A stretch of 64,000 nucleotides of DNA. Origin: Blastocystis hominis. Its lineage: Eukaryota; Sar; Bigyra; Opalinata; Blastocystidae. The DNA lies in assembly GCF_000151665.1 (NCBI RefSeq), contig NW_013171819.1:186001-250000 (forward strand), written 5' to 3'. The notes under the pieces were generated by a model. It had not been told where the DNA came from. It saw only the letters and a program-made list of their open reading frames with translations, and did no database searches. Below, one piece after another: positions 11,441 to 23,546 of this stretch (within the stretch, counting starts at the first letter, position 1; each line of letters begins with the position of its first letter). Both the position numbers and the translations under genes were made by a program.

Positions 11441-14400
11441 CTATTCATACCCCGAAAGCGAGTTCAGGGTAATCTGCATCAGTTTCTACATTCCACACCC
11501 TTCTCATCCCCTACCTGAATCTCATTTCTCTTCTTCATCCCATTTTTCCGCTGAATCAACTTCAGTTTCCTCGCATACTCCGCATTCACCTTCTCCTGCA
11601 TCTTTTTCATCTCGCTGGAGCATCGCTCCATCACCTTCGCCGACGAGGCTTCCCCGTCCAAACTTCGCTTCAGCGTTTCCAGCTGGTTTCGCAGACTCTG
11701 CAGCTGCGTGGTCCGCTCATTCATCGACTTCTGCACTTCGCCCATCATCACATCGATCCGCTTCATCTCAGCTTCCAGCTGTGCCTGCAGCTTCGCTGCT
11801 GTCTGTTCTCGCCGCGCCAGAATCCCCTCCAGCTGCGCCTCCCACGCCTTCACGATCTTCTGCGCGCCTTCTCGCACGCTGTTGGCGCGCTGCCGTCGAT
11901 TCTGCTGCACGAGCCGCTTCTTCTCCTTCTTCTGCTGCAGCAGGAGGGCTGAGGATGACTCTGAAGAGCGAGGCTTACTCGTGAGGGCTTGCTGCACTGC
12001 GAGAAGCCCGGGGTCGTCCGAGTCCGAGTCGCTGATCGCTGAAGCGGGCGACGACGCGGCGGAATCCGAAGCTCGGCGAGGCAGGCGAGGCGTGGACAGC
12101 AGCGACTTGACCTGGCCGAGCAGCTGAGAGGCCGCGCAGTCGACGTCGGTGGAGGCCTCGTCGTCGGTGGAAGCCTCGTCGTCGGTGGAGGACGGCGCGT
12201 CGTCGAGGATGGGCTGGAGAGGCTTCTGGAGAGCGGAGGAGGCGGAGGCGGAAAGGCGCGTCTTCTTGCGACCGGCGGTCTGCGGGACGGCGGGACGCTT
12301 GGAGGAGGAGCGGTGGGAGAGCGAGGGCTGCGGAGTGGGAGGAGAGAGCGGCTCGGTTGGAGGGGGAGCGGAGAGGGAGGAGGACTGGGCGAGGGGCGGA
12401 GATGCGTTGGACGATGGGGAGGAAGCGGGGCGATTGGATGACGGAGGAGCGGCTTGTGTCGCAGAAGAGTCCTTCTCTGATTTAGCAGCAGGGAGGCGCT
12501 CTGGTTCATTCTCGTCCTTTCTCTTTGAATTCGCAGTTGGCCTCTCCGCTGGCTTCTCAGCGAGTTTTTCCGTTGGTTTCTCCGTTGACTTCTCCGTTTG
12601 TTTCTCCGTTTGTTTCTCCGTTTGTTTCTCCGTTTGCTTCTCTGTCGGTTTGCCAGCTTTGCTTCTCTCGGATTTGTCCTCCTGGTTTTCCTCGGCTTTG
12701 GGAGCTGCCTTGGATGCCTTGGCGGCTTCCTTTCGGTTTGTCGGTTCTGCGGTCGGTTTGGTCGCTTCGGTTCTCCATCGCCGTCTCCCTTCGCTACTCT
12801 TCTTTTCGGTGTTCTCCTTCCCTTTGGACGGCGCTTTTGGCTTCGCTGCCGCTTTTGACGTCGCTTTTCCCTTTGTATTGGCTTTGGCATTGGCTTTGGG
12901 CTTCGGTTTGGGCTTGTCTTTCTCTTCCGAATCGCTGTCTTCGCTCGATGAATCGACGGCCGAAGCGCCAACCGGCTTCGAAAACTGCGAGAGGAAAGCG
13001 AGGCCTCCACGTCGGCTCAGGCCTGCAAGCTGCGATCGAATTCTCTGCGATTCACCACCCTCTTTTTCCACTTTCGATGCTGCTTTGGATGGTCCCTTCG
13101 ACTCCGCTTTCGTGATTGTTTTGGCAGTTGTTTTGGCAGTTGTTTTGGCAGTCTCTTTGTTCCTTTGTGGCGTTTCGATTTTCGTTTTTGTTTCCTTTGT
13201 TGTTTCTCCCTTCGTTTCATTCGCAGACTGCTTTGCTTCCTTCTCTTCCGTCAATTTGGATTCAATCCTTTCCTCCTCCATCTTCTCTTCTTCTTCTTCC
13301 ATCTTCTCTTCTTCTTCTTCTTCTTTCTTCTCGCTGTCCTCATGGATCGGTTCCTTCGCTTTGCTGGGCGTCGTGTGGAGCGAAGCCAGCGTATCGAACG
13401 CCACCGATTGCGGCGTGGATTCCCCGCTATCCTTCACTCTCCTCTTCATTCCTACCTCGGAAACAGTCGATCCGACTCTTGCGTCGCGGGCACTTCCATG
13501 ATCGCTGGCAGCGGAATCGCGATGGACGTTCGGGACAGCGTAGCTGGCTTCGATTCCTTTTCTTTTTCCTTTTCTTCTTCGTTCTCCGATTGCTGCGCGT
13601 TCGCGATCTTTTCTTCAATCTTCAGTTCTTCCTTCTCTTCGCTTCCTTCCTTTCTCTCTTTCTCCTTCTCTTTCTCCACCTCCATCTTCTCCGCTGTTTC
13701 CACGTTTCCACGTTTCGCAATCCGCTGATCCCCCATGGCCACCACGGACGATTTGCACCCCGCCGTCTGGCTGAGCGACGGCTCTCCGCGTCCCCTCGGC
13801 GCGGTCACCATCGTGGTCACGCCGTTCGCGCTAGCGGTCACTTGCTGCAGCTTGCAGGGCAGCTGAGCGGCTCGCTGGTGCAGCCAGTCGCGGAGAGAAG
13901 AGAAGGAGTCGGCGTTCGAGAGCGCGGCACGCAGGCAGAGAACGTCGCTGTCGGCGGTCAGATAGGGGAGAAGAACGTCGCTGTCGGTGCTGGGCGTCGG
14001 AGTGAATCGAATTCGGATCGAAAAGGCGCGGTCGATGAGGTCGATGGATCGAATCGACGCCCAGCTGGAATGAAACGGAGGGCAGCAGGCCTACCGAATA
14101 CTCAGCAGCTGTAGCTCAGGGGCTTCTTCCTCGGAGAGCTTCACTTCGATGTAGAAAGAGACGGTTTCCTTCCCGAGATCCAGCCTATGAGTCAAAAAAG
14201 GATCGTGAGAGCGACCAAGAGACGGAGCCGAGCGAGTTCTCGGCTTTGGAGGTGACGACGAAGAGCTGCGAGAGAGGCAGGCTTTTGACTTGAGTGTTGT
14301 TTTGCTGGTTGTAGTGATTCAGAGCGTCTCTGGCATCGAGAATGAATTGGGACTGGTTCACAGCGTTGATCTGATTGATAGGAGAGTGGTGGGAGTACAT

Positions 14401-15244
14401 CGAGAGGAAAGTGCTGCGTTATCGAAGAGAGGATGGCCATGTTCTCGGCGGAGCGAGCCATTTGGAAGAGACGGAAGAGAATCTCGAAGGAGGTGCACTG
14501 CGTGGGAAAGTCTGAAGGATTATGGAGACCTGGGATTTTGGTTACCTCCACATTGTAAGGATTGCGAGGAAAGAGTCACGAGATCGTCGTTTTGGATGCT
14601 GAACACTTTGAGAATGGTTTTGGGATTGCCAGAGAAGAGAGCGATGATGGTAAAGCAGAGCTGACGTTTGATTTCTACTATTGCCTTGACTCAAAAGGAA
14701 TCGAGAAAGGTACATTTGGGTAGTGAGTGAGATCGTGCAGTAATAGGGGCAGGAAGGTCTCTTGCAAACTATTCAGAATGCTAGACCATTGCTCGGGAGA
14801 GGACTGATCGCTGGGAACATCACACTACAACACTCAACACCATATCATTCTAGATACGATCAAGGCGAGAAGAGCTAAGAACTCCGGGAATCGATTTTCG
14901 ACATCGGCCTGGAGAGGTATGAGCACACTGGAGAGGCATTGGTAGACATCTCTCACAGCGTTAATAATTCCATTCTTTACAAGCACATCGACGTTGTCTT
15001 CAACATCCCACAATTGAGAGAGAGTCTGCATCAAAAGATACGGCATGTCGTGGAGAGCCCACTCTTCCTTTCGTACATCGTCCTTCATGATGGTCACAAA
15101 ATGATTGAATTGAGAAATGAGCGTGTTGCCTGATGCAACAGAAATGGCAGGAATGGAGTCTCCCCATTCGTCAAGCAAAGTTTGTAAACGATGGCAGATT
15201 CTCTCTGCCTTCGAAGCACTGCCGTTTTCAACAGAATTTGACAT
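11441..15244 (-). CDS. large coiled-coil protein, possible meiotic axis (SYCP2-like)
   Basis: I assemble a single gene of nine exons (minus strand: 15244-14858, 14824-14714, 14684-14580, 14545-14399, 14370-14216, 14184-14095, 14064-13456, 13426-11515, 11485-11441; introns 28-34 nt) whose exon lengths sum to 1187 codons. The N-terminal 330 or so residues are helical, armadillo-like; the next 200 include beta-rich sequence (KETVSFYIEVKLSEEE). A long, very charged Lys/Glu/Ser/Thr/Pro region with EKQT repeats follows, then a C-terminal coiled coil (about the last 150 residues). Helical repeat, beta domain, disordered centre, coiled-coil tail is the layout of SYCP2/Red1/ASY3 axis proteins. The identification is layout-based inference, not a clear sequence match. 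The apparent Met at 13449 lies inside an intron. Confidence 0.5.
12552..12650 (-). repeat. 12-bp tandem repeat coding EKQT
   Basis: Near-perfect tandem copies of a 12-bp unit inside the large coiled-coil gene encode EKQT/EKPT units. Confidence 0.7.
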
Positions 15245-15402
15245 TACGCTGCAGTGTTAAATTTGAACTGATTTTAGATTACGCGGCAGCATGGAAATAC
15301 GAAGAAGTGTGAGGGAAAAATGATGATAGGCGCACCACTTTTTCCACCAATCAAATTCCTCCATGCTTTATTCAAACAAACAAACCGTAGAATCACATTA
15401 AA

Positions 15403-17098
15403 TCAGCTCGCCAACCTCACCATAATCCTATTCCTCACCTCCTGCATCATTCCTCCTACTCCACGCGAGAATAGCGACAATGGATAATAGTCAACCTGTA
15501 CCTGCTTTCCATTGAACGTCAGCAGTCTCAACTGCTTCGCAGCCTGTGCAGCTTCAATAACCGACGAGTACTGCACGAACGCGAACCCAAGTCCCGGAAT
15601 CTCCTTCTCTCCGCTCTACCGTCCAATCTCCTCTCCATTTCTACATGAATCCTCGGCACGTGCATATTCAGCACCGTTCCCAGCTTCTCGCAGCCTTCTC
15701 TCAAATCCTCCAGTAATGCCTCGTAATCCTCGTCTTCCTCCAAATCTTCCAGCGAAATAATATTACTCATCCGCAGCACAGGCGAAGGATCTACGTCTCA
15801 CCGCCCTCTCACCCCTACTGGAAATCGTATTGACGCGCTGCGGGAATCCGGGCCATTTGGGATCAGGTTTTTCCACTTTTATAACAATATCGTTAAAGAT
15901 CGGCAAGTCCTGCAGCCCCTCCATCGCAATCTCGTAGTTCAGCGTGTCTCGATACCTTCTCTCGACCCTCCCCGGCACTCCCTACTCCGCCACGGCATCG
16001 CCCAGAAACCGGCAATTCTTATCTTTCAGCATGTAGATCTTCTTCAGCCCGCCGAACGGCTCGCAGAACGTGTGAATCTCCGCCTCCTCCAATTCCCGCG
16101 GGATGTTATGCATCAGCACGCACTTCTCGATATCGTACCCGGTCTTCTCTACGCCTCGCTCCTCTCTCCTCCTCGCTACCTCCATCCTTCAGCGAGGAAA
16201 TCGTCGGTTTGTCCGCGTCGTTCTCGGGGTCCGGTTCCTTGTACGTCTCCAGCAGCTTCCGGCCCACCCGTACGATCTCTTCGTACTCCTTCTCCGCGTA
16301 GCTGCCCGTGCAGATCTGCAGCAACAAGTTCGGGTCCAGCTTCGGAGGAGGCGTGTCCGGACCCGTGTAATTGTCGGGGCGATTCACATGCATTACCTAT
16401 GCTATCGGGGAAACGGGGAATTGTACGTGGTTAAACACGGTGAGACCGTCTAGGGCCAAGCCGTTCGTTGCTTCTAAGGGAGAGCGCATTTCGGCGATGG
16501 CTGTCTGGCCGTTGGCTTCCATGCCCACGCCAGAACACGGGTTGCCCGGGCCTGTTGTGAGTTTTAAGCTTTTCATTAGAATGTTGATCGAGTTCTGAGG
16601 GATTAGGAAGAGGAATGAAGGGGACGCAAATTTCATCGGGAGTGATCGTGGCGGGAACACCCGTAATGGCCAGTGATGTGACACCCGTAGACATTGCGCT
16701 CATAGAGTCTGCGATTGTCATCATGGCAGCTCCTAAACCCTATGTGATTACAATGCATAGAAAAGGAACATACGGTAGCTCCGGTCTTATCTCCAGGATT
16801 GATTCCAGTCACAGTGGGATCTTTCATCGTCTGGCGAATAAGCTCATTCAGCGCTAAACATTTCATTGACATGCCCTTGACAATTACTTTCCTTTAAAGT
16901 ATTTCCAGGAGCGCGTGGTTCTGAGGAAGAACGCGAACTACACCCACATTAGCATTGCTTATTACATCATTGCACAGGCAAAACAAAGTCCACAAATAAA
17001 ACACACTCCTACCTTGAGCGGGAACGACGACGTCTTGATCGCTCGTGGCTGCGTGAACGATCCCTTCTTCGACTTCGAGTACTGGAGTGGTGACCCAT
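15403..17098 (-). CDS. U2AF2: splicing factor U2AF large subunit
   Basis: Recognises the polypyrimidine tract and 3' splice site early in spliceosome assembly. An N-terminal RS region (SRSHERSRRRRSRSR) leads to RRM1 (TSLAITGVPATITPDE, NGLALDGLTVFNH, then VNRPDNYTGPD, matching the RRM1-RRM2 linker), RRM2 (YDIEKCVLMHNIP, RDTLNYEIAMEGLQD) and the C-terminal U2AF-homology motif domain (MSNIISLEDLEEDEDYEALL, GFAFVQYSSV). About ten introns of 28-56 nt, all placed in frame. The stop is TGA at 15405-15403, followed by a TTTGTTTGTTTG motif. The start is uncertain: MGHHSS at 17098 is used, but an ATG at 17206 could begin a short first exon. Interesting partner for the tiny introns of this genome. Confidence 0.88.
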
Positions 17099-17295
17099 AA
17101 AGCGGAAATAGTTTTTCTCTGAAAAACAATGCGAGAATCACGGGACTGAGCGCAAAATCGCGACCTCCTCCTTTTTGCCAACTCAAACAGAAACAATTCG
17201 ATCCATAGTTAAGGAAGATGCTGGGTAAGGTAAGGAGAGAAGCTCAGAAAAGGGTAATTCTCTAGTTGTTTCAGAGTACCTTGCTCCGACCAAAC

Positions 17296-18060
17296 ATGTT
17301 GAGCAACGTGATACGGTCTACGTCTCCGTTCCTCAATACGCAGTTTCGTTTATTCAGTAAAACATATGGTAGCATCGTTTGTGTTTTTGACGATAGTAGA
17401 TCCTAACGCAGTAAAGGATGCTCCTCGGCCTGTTCGAAGTGATTTCAAATATTCTGAACCATATCTCTACCATATTCCTGAAGAAATGCTGGATGAGTAT
17501 CCTGAGTCATACAAACTCGCCTTTGGAATCAGCACGCTCTCTCAGGCTGATCTCAACCGCGTACATGTTATCGAAATCACTCATTCCAGGTGAAAAAGCA
17601 GGAAATCATCGCCAAGTTCCAGAGAAAGGCGTATGACACTGGTTCCTCGGAGGTTCAGAGTATTCCGTCGGTGTGAGCTGGTTATTTTGTAGTTGCTCTT
17701 CTCACCGAGCGCATTCGTCGTTTGACGGAGCATTTGTGGTACCATCACAAGGTCGGATTGCCGTGTATTGATAACTCGTAGGATTTCAGTGCGAAGCGAC
17801 GCATGTACTCGTTGGTGGGCAAGAGAAGTGCGTCCTGAGGCTGTGTGTGACGTGTAGAGAAGATGATGAAGTATCTGCGCGAGAACAACTTCGAGCGCTA
17901 CGTCTACACGATCCGCGAGCTGAAGATGAACGATATCGGCCCCAAGCTGCCGCTGCCGAACTACAAGCAATCGAAGGGCATGTCCGAATTGAAGCTGCGC
18001 TTCCGTAACGAGAATCTCTATCCTCCGAATCCTTTCTATCAGGACGGAAGACCCGAGTAA
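17296..18060 (+). CDS. organellar small-subunit ribosomal protein uS15
   Basis: Bacterial-type S15 of the mitochondrion-related organelle ribosome, binding 16S-like rRNA. The diagnostic run is IAKFQRKAYDTGSSEVQ, ALLTERIRRLTEHLWYHHK, FSAKRRMYSLVGKR and MKYLRENNFERY. The N-terminus (MLSNVIRSTSPFLNTQFRLF) is basic, hydroxylated and lacks acidic residues, like a mitochondrial presequence. Exons: 17296-17368, 17397-17560, 17590-17659, 17693-17751, 17782-17827, 17858-18060; introns 28-33 nt; 204 residues. There is a C-terminal extension (YPPNPFYQDGRPE) beyond the bacterial length. A TTGTTTGTT motif lies at about 18170. Confidence 0.9.
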
Positions 18061-18204
18061 GTCTGGAGGCACAGGGTGCGGAGCATTGCTGGTTGTTGGA
18101 TCGTTGCTCGATGGATTGGCCGACGGAATGAATGATTGAATGATTGATTGAATGAATGATTGGTGGGTTGTTTGTTGGAGGAAACAAGGGAAGGAAAAAA
18201 GGGC

Positions 18205-21195
18205 TTAATCACTGGAGCTGCTGCTGGAGCTGCTGCTGGAGCTGCTGGAGCTGCTGGAAGAGGAAACGTGCTTCTTGGGCGACTTCTTGGGCGATTTCTT
18301 CGCGGGCTTCTCGTCCTCCGACTCCGAGGAAGAGGAGGAAGAAGAGGAGGAGGAGGAAGTGGAGCTCACGGTCTTCTTAGGCGATTTCTTGGCGGGTTTT
18401 TCGTCCTCCGATTCAGAAGAAGAGGAGGAGGAGGAAGAGGAAGTGGAGCTCACTTCCTTCTTGGGCGATTTCTTAGCAGGCTTCTCATCCTCCGATTCAG
18501 AAGAAGAAGAGGAGGAGGAGGAAGTAGAGCTCACGGTCTTCTTCGGAGACTTCTTGGCGGGCTTTTCGTCCTCCGACTCAGAAGAAGAAGAGCTCGAAGT
18601 GGAGCTCACTTCCTTCTTAGGCGACTTCTTCGCAGGCTTCTCGTCCTCCGAAGACGATTCCGATTCCGATTCAGAGGAAGAAGAAGAACTCGAAGTGGAG
18701 CTCACTTCCTTCTTCGCAGCCTTCTTCTTGGGCTTCTCTTCCTCGGAAGACGATTCCGATTCCGAGCTGGACTCGCTCTCGCTCTCGCTCGACGAGCTTT
18801 CCTTCTTCGCAGCCTTCTTGCTCTTCTTCTTGGGCTTCTCCTCCGACTCCGAGCTGGACTCGCTCTCGCTCGACGAGCTGCTCGACGCCTTCTTGCTCTT
18901 CTTGCTCTTCTTCTTGGGCTTCTCGCTGTCCGAAGACGACGATTCCGACTCCGACTCCGACTCCGAAGAAGAAGACCCGCTGGACTTCTTCTCCGCATCG
19001 CTCATGATTTCGCGTCCGAAGATCACATCGAAGGGTCGCACGACGTTGCCCAGCATCTCGATGACCGCGTCGTACTCCATCGTGGTCACATCCACGCCGT
19101 TGATCGCAATGATGTAGTCGTGCGGCTTGATCAGTCCGCTCTTCTCGGCCTGCAGGCGGCTGTTGCGCGGTCCGTGGTTGAACCGCTTCACCTTGCACAC
19201 GGCGGGCTCCGTCGGGTAGGACTGGTAGAGATCCAGACCGATCGGTCCGTCCATGAACTCCACCTCGATCTCCGTGAGCTCCTTGCTCAGATCGCGATTC
19301 ACCACGTGGCCGTCCTTGTCCACGCGCTCCTTCGCCTTCGTGATCGCCGACGTGTCCACCATCTGCGTCAGCGTCGGCCAGTACTGCACCGCCAGGTTGT
19401 TCACCGGCTCCAGCAGCTGGTTGCTCTTCTCCTACCCGTCACTTCCCTTCCTCACCGCGTACGATAATCATCTTGGACACCTGGGACTCGATGCGGCTGC
19501 AGATCATGCCGTTGAACATCTTCAGCACCGTGTTCACCACGCCCGCCATGCTGTTGTGCTTCACCACCAGCTCCAGATCGGGCAGCTTCAGATACGGGTG
19601 CTGGATCTCCAGCTGCGGCTTGTCGTCCACCACGCGGAGCTTGAACGCCACGCCGAACATGGCCTAACCATCGTGAACAATGGAGCCGAGCCTACCTCGC
19701 GCGTGCTGCAGTCCAGCGTGAAGTCGCCCTTGTACTTGGGGAAGTTCCGCTTGTCGATCTTGCACTTGATCTTCTTGATCTTCAGCTTGAGGTTGCGCAC
19801 GCCCACGCGCAGCTTGGCGCCGTCGAGCTTGCCGCGGTTCAGGATGAATCGCACCATCACTACGCGTGAAGCACCCGGTCAACGCCCACCGTCCGAAGAC
19901 TTCAGCTTGAATCCCGAGAGATCGATGTTGCTGATCTTGTACTTGGTCTCGCCGTACTTGCCCTTCAGCACGGGCACTTCGATCGAGGGAATGTACTGCA
20001 CGTCACCGCTGCGCTCCGCCGCCGCCTACCTTCAGCAGGAAGTCCAGCACCGCGGTCTTCACCTTCTCGATCATCTCATCGCGCTGCTTGTCGTCCGCCA
20101 TGATCGCCTGACCCTTCTTCAGCGCGCCCTCGATGCCTCCCTCCTCCTTGATCTTCTTCATGTACTCCAGACCCTTGCCCAGCATCTTCTTGCCCGTGTC
20201 GTCCTCCTGCACCTTCTCCAGCACCTTCATGCCCATCTCCGCGATCTTCGCGCGGTTCTCCACCACCGTGTCGATCAGAGCCGACGATCGCTCCACCATG
20301 GCGTTCTACGCATCACCACTCCACGCCCACTCCTCTACCTCTTCGTGCTTGTGGTGATGATGCTTGCCCTTCTTGCCCTTCTTCTCCTTCTCCTTCTTCT
20401 CCTTCGACGCCTTCTGCGCCTGCTCGATTCCCTTCTCCACGAACTCCTTGCCCTTCTCCGTCAGCTCCTCGCCCTTCTCGTTCCACGTCGATTTCATCTT
20501 CGACACGGCGCTGCTCACCATCTCCGAGGACGTGAACTCCGAAAGCAGGCTCTTCGAGATGTCCAGCATTTCCTTCGCCTCCTCGCTCTTCATCAGATCA
20601 CCCATCACCTTCTTTCCCTCTTCCATAAGCTACGAATCACAGACAAATCCTGCATTGCACACCTTTTGGGTCTGCTTATCGTTCTTGACAGTCTCGAACG
20701 CATCCTTGCCCTTCTTCGACAGCTCGCTCTCCTTCAGCTCCTCCAAACGAGCCTTCATCTGCTCTTGCATCTCAGGATTATCCGTAATCTGCTTCACCGT
20801 TTTGCCTAGACGTAATCCTGAGCATCTCTACAGCGTACGCAGCTCGGCGTTCTCTTTCAGAAGCTCAGCTCCCTTCTGGAGGAGAGTATTTGCAAACTCC
20901 TTGCTTTCTTCAACCAAACCATATTTCTCAAGAACTCCAGCTCCCTGGGCGATCCACGCCTCTCTTTTGTCTTCAGGAAGTTTACTAAGGATTTGTGCGC
21001 GAAGATCCTCCGTTTTCTTCTTAAGCCACTCAGTCGTGTGCTCTCCATCAGAGCTAGTCGTATCTAAAAAAGATTACCCAAATCAAACAACAATCTACCA
21101 CTTCCAGTAGCATCGCGATCTTTAGCTTCTTTCAGCTCGGCAGCCGCGTTCTCAAACTCTCTCTTTAAGCTTTCGATTTCCGTATTTTCAGCCAT
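18205..21195 (-). CDS. TULIP-type lipid-binding protein with PDZ domain and Ser-rich tail
   Basis: One long multi-exon gene starting at MAENTEIESL (21195). The N-terminal 300 or so residues are charged helices, including a Lys/His patch (KGKHHHHKHEE). A BPI/TULIP-like segment follows (KISNIDLSGFKL, LRVGVRNLKLKIKKIKCKID, FKLRVVDDKPQLEIQHPYL, KMFNGMICSRIESQVSKMI), then a PDZ domain (GPIGLDLYQ, GLIKPHDYIIAINGVDV) and a 230-residue tail of serine runs alternating with KPAKKSPKK blocks. Introns of about 28-35 nt were placed at each frame change (for example GTGGGCG...GCGTAG at about 19861-19890). TULIP domains bind or shuttle lipids; the tail looks phosphorylatable and disordered. I know no characterised protein with this combination, and cellular location is unknown. 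Confidence 0.65.
18208..18990 (-). repeat. serine-rich / SPKK coding minisatellite
   Basis: Repeated blocks of (S)n followed by ES(E)DEKPAKKSPKK, about 90-110 bp per block, plus a CTG/GAG-like trinucleotide run at 18213-18260. Confidence 0.8.
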
Positions 21196-21341
21196 TATAG
21201 ATAACCCAGCAAAACGGGAGAAATGTAATGATTATCGAAAAACACTGGAACATAATCCTAATTATGTCCCCTTATTGATCACAATTTGGGTCCCATAATA
21301 ATACGAGCTGTACGATTTCAGGGGGAGAGTAGAGGAAAAAC

Positions 21342-22382
21342 TCAAAAAAGGTGCACTGCAAAATTGTTTTTCGAACAAGAAAAGAAACTTAGGAACCAAC
21401 AAGCAATAATTATTAGAATGACGACTACTACCACAATGAGCATTAAAACCGGAACGTTCCCATCTTGAATCTCCTCTTCCTCATGTCCTTTTTCCGCTTT
21501 AGACTTTTCCTCTTTTAGCAGGATTATTCTCTGAAAAGCAGTGCAAAGGTCACAGTTCTTCCCAGGAATCGTCCGGTTACACAACGGACAAACGTGATTG
21601 ACCCATTTTCCTTCTATGCAGTCATTTATGATCTCGAAACATTCGACTAATGCGACTTCTGCTCTGTTTGCGCCGGTTTCTTCATTGAGTGTATCATGCA
21701 GAGTATTAATCTCTCCCAGAAGCATTTCGTTGGTCTTCCGCAGCTGTACGAGTTCGTACGCTTCAGAAGAGCCGCTCATCTTTCGACCTCCATCGTCGCT
21801 CTCCAGTTTGGTTACTTTTGCTTTCAGCGCGTCTCTTTCCTTCGAAAGTGTCATGACACTTCGCTCTAAGGACTGGACTTTCTTAGATGTATCTGTTGTA
21901 TCGTTAATTCTGTGATTGAGTAGGACTACTTCTTGCTGATGTTGTGTTAGCAGCCTCTGAATAGTCGATTTCAATGTTTTATTTTCCTTTTTAATCTCCT
22001 CCTCCTGCTCTTCAAGGATTCGTAAACCCTTGATTTGCTGATACAAGTCTTTGAGTACCAAACTGTTTTCATTGATTTGTTCTTCGTATTGTCTCTTTTG
22101 TTCTTCCGCGTCTCTCTTGGCAACTTGAAATAGATGGCGCAAATTTTCCACCTCCATTTCGGCTTGCATCTCTACATATTCTTCATCAACATCACTGTCA
22201 TATTCGTCACTAAGATATAAGTCATCCGAATCACTCGCTGCATCGTTACAGCACTCCTTTTCCAAAAGCTTGATTTCCTTTTGCTGTAATCTCCTTGCCA
22301 ACTCTAGCTTCTCCTGTTCGAGCATTATCACCTTGTTTTTCAGGTTTTGGATTTCGTCATCAACAAGTGAGGGAGAACTCAT
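21342..22382 (-). CDS. tail-anchored coiled-coil protein
   Basis: From MSSPSLVDDEIQNL (22382) the protein is a nearly continuous coiled coil of about 270 residues with an acidic break (DSDDLYLSDEYDSD), then a small cysteine motif (CPLCNRTIPGKNCDLC) that may bind one zinc, and a single C-terminal membrane segment (MLIVVVVVILIIIACWF) with a short tail. This is the layout of golgin or tail-anchored tethers on endomembranes, which is inference only. No intron needed. The open frame extends upstream of 22382 but that part is hydrophobic and probably not translated. Confidence 0.6.
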   Translation of the reverse strand: MSSPSLVDDEIQNLKNKVIMLEQEKLELARRLQQKEIKLLEKECCNDAASDSDDLYLSDEYDSDVDEEYVEMQAEMEVENLRHLFQVAKRDAEEQKRQYEEQINENSLVLKDLYQQIKGLRILEEQEEEIKKENKTLKSTIQRLLTQHQQEVVLLNHRINDTTDTSKKVQSLERSVMTLSKERDALKAKVTKLESDDGGRKMSGSSEAYELVQLRKTNEMLLGEINTLHDTLNEETGANRAEVALVECFEIINDCIEGKWVNHVCPLCNRTIPGKNCDLCTAFQRIILLKEEKSKAEKGHEEEEIQDGNVPVLMLIVVVVVILIIIACWFLSFFSCSKNNFAVHLF

Positions 22383-22492
22383 AGCAGAAGACCTATATAC
22401 GTAACAGAAAGGAATCAGAAGATACAAGGACACAAAATAGAATGTATGTGAAAAAAACAATGAACTAAAATTACCACAAACAAAAACCGTCA

Positions 22493-23546
22493 TCAAACTT
22501 CAGCTTCCTGAATAAAATAATTATCATTACTATTTCGTAACATCGATTCACCTAGTTCGCTATTGAAATGGCTTCCCTCCCGATCATCGGCCTCCGCTTT
22601 GAATAACAACAGCGATCGGAAACAAGTCAAGTAATACAAGCTATAAGCCACAGTCGCGAACAGATTCAGCACATTCAACGAAGACACGAGGATAAGAATA
22701 TCGAACGAGAAAATGAGCGCCTGTGTGAAGAAAACCGAATTCCAGTTCAATCCAGGATATATCCAAAATGGAGTCACACGAATGAGGGTCTGGATAGAGA
22801 CAATAAGAGCCTTCCCAGGTCGTGTTCTTTCCTAGAAGATCGTTGGGCGAAACAAGTCCACAGCAGTGATATGTGTTCTAGGGAATAGAGGGAACGAAGA
22901 AGAGGACGCATACAGATGAACTGATCCAGTCTTCTTGCTTAATGATACGCATGAGGTTGTTCTCCACCTCGTAGACTGTGTTGTTCCAGGTGGGGTTTTC
23001 CTATGTGTTTGGAGAGCGGTAAAATTACTTGGATAATAATTAGGCCTTGGAATACAGAACATAAAACTGCCAACTCAACAACAAGTGCAATGATGGTTGC
23101 CAAAAGAAAGAAACAATACTAAGAATTCATGAGACAGAGAGTATGCACAATAAATATGATGGTAATATGGACGTGCGCTTTGTAGATAATACAGTATAAG
23201 CAACAAATGCAAATCAGAATAGCACAGATAAGGGGACTATCCACTCAATTCAATAGTGCATCGTATACATTCTCTGAGACAAAAACATGGAGGAAAACAA
23301 CTCTTTACAAATTCGCTAAATTTGATGCGATATTTATTATACTATACTCCGCTCTGGAAGAATGGCAAAATCCAAATGATCAAACACGACAGAAGAATGG
23401 AAATTGCATTTAATCCTCCGAGAATATGGATTTTTGTTTTCCCTAAAGGTGACAAGCTCATCGGGCCAGTTACAATTCTTTGCGTAGTCCATTAATAATA
23501 ATGTTAGAAAGATTGTGGTAATGGATTCAAGCAATGAAATATTCAT
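22493..23546 (-). CDS. tetraspanin-like membrane protein
   Basis: Minus-strand exons give four membrane segments in tetraspanin order: TM1 near 23420 (GGLNAISILLSCLIIWILPF), TM2 near 23220 (ICAILICICCLYCII), TM3 near 23090 (LATIIALVVELAVLC), a large loop containing the hallmark CCG (NTYHCCGLVSPNDL) with further cysteines, and TM4 near 22690 (FSFDILILVSSLNVLNLFA). Introns of about 28-36 nt were placed between TM2/TM3 and within the loop. The joint between the loop and TM4 needs a frame change for which I found no good intron, so there is either an unusual intron or an indel. First exon and start are uncertain. Confidence 0.55.

Noticed and set aside
12149-13501. 450-codon plus-strand open frame
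   Set aside because: Low-complexity mirror of the minus-strand coiled-coil gene; Phe/Ser-rich composition is what antisense of Lys/Glu codons gives.
18160-19467. 435-codon plus-strand frame rich in Leu/Arg
   Set aside because: Antisense shadow of the Ser/SPKK repeats of the TULIP-PDZ gene.
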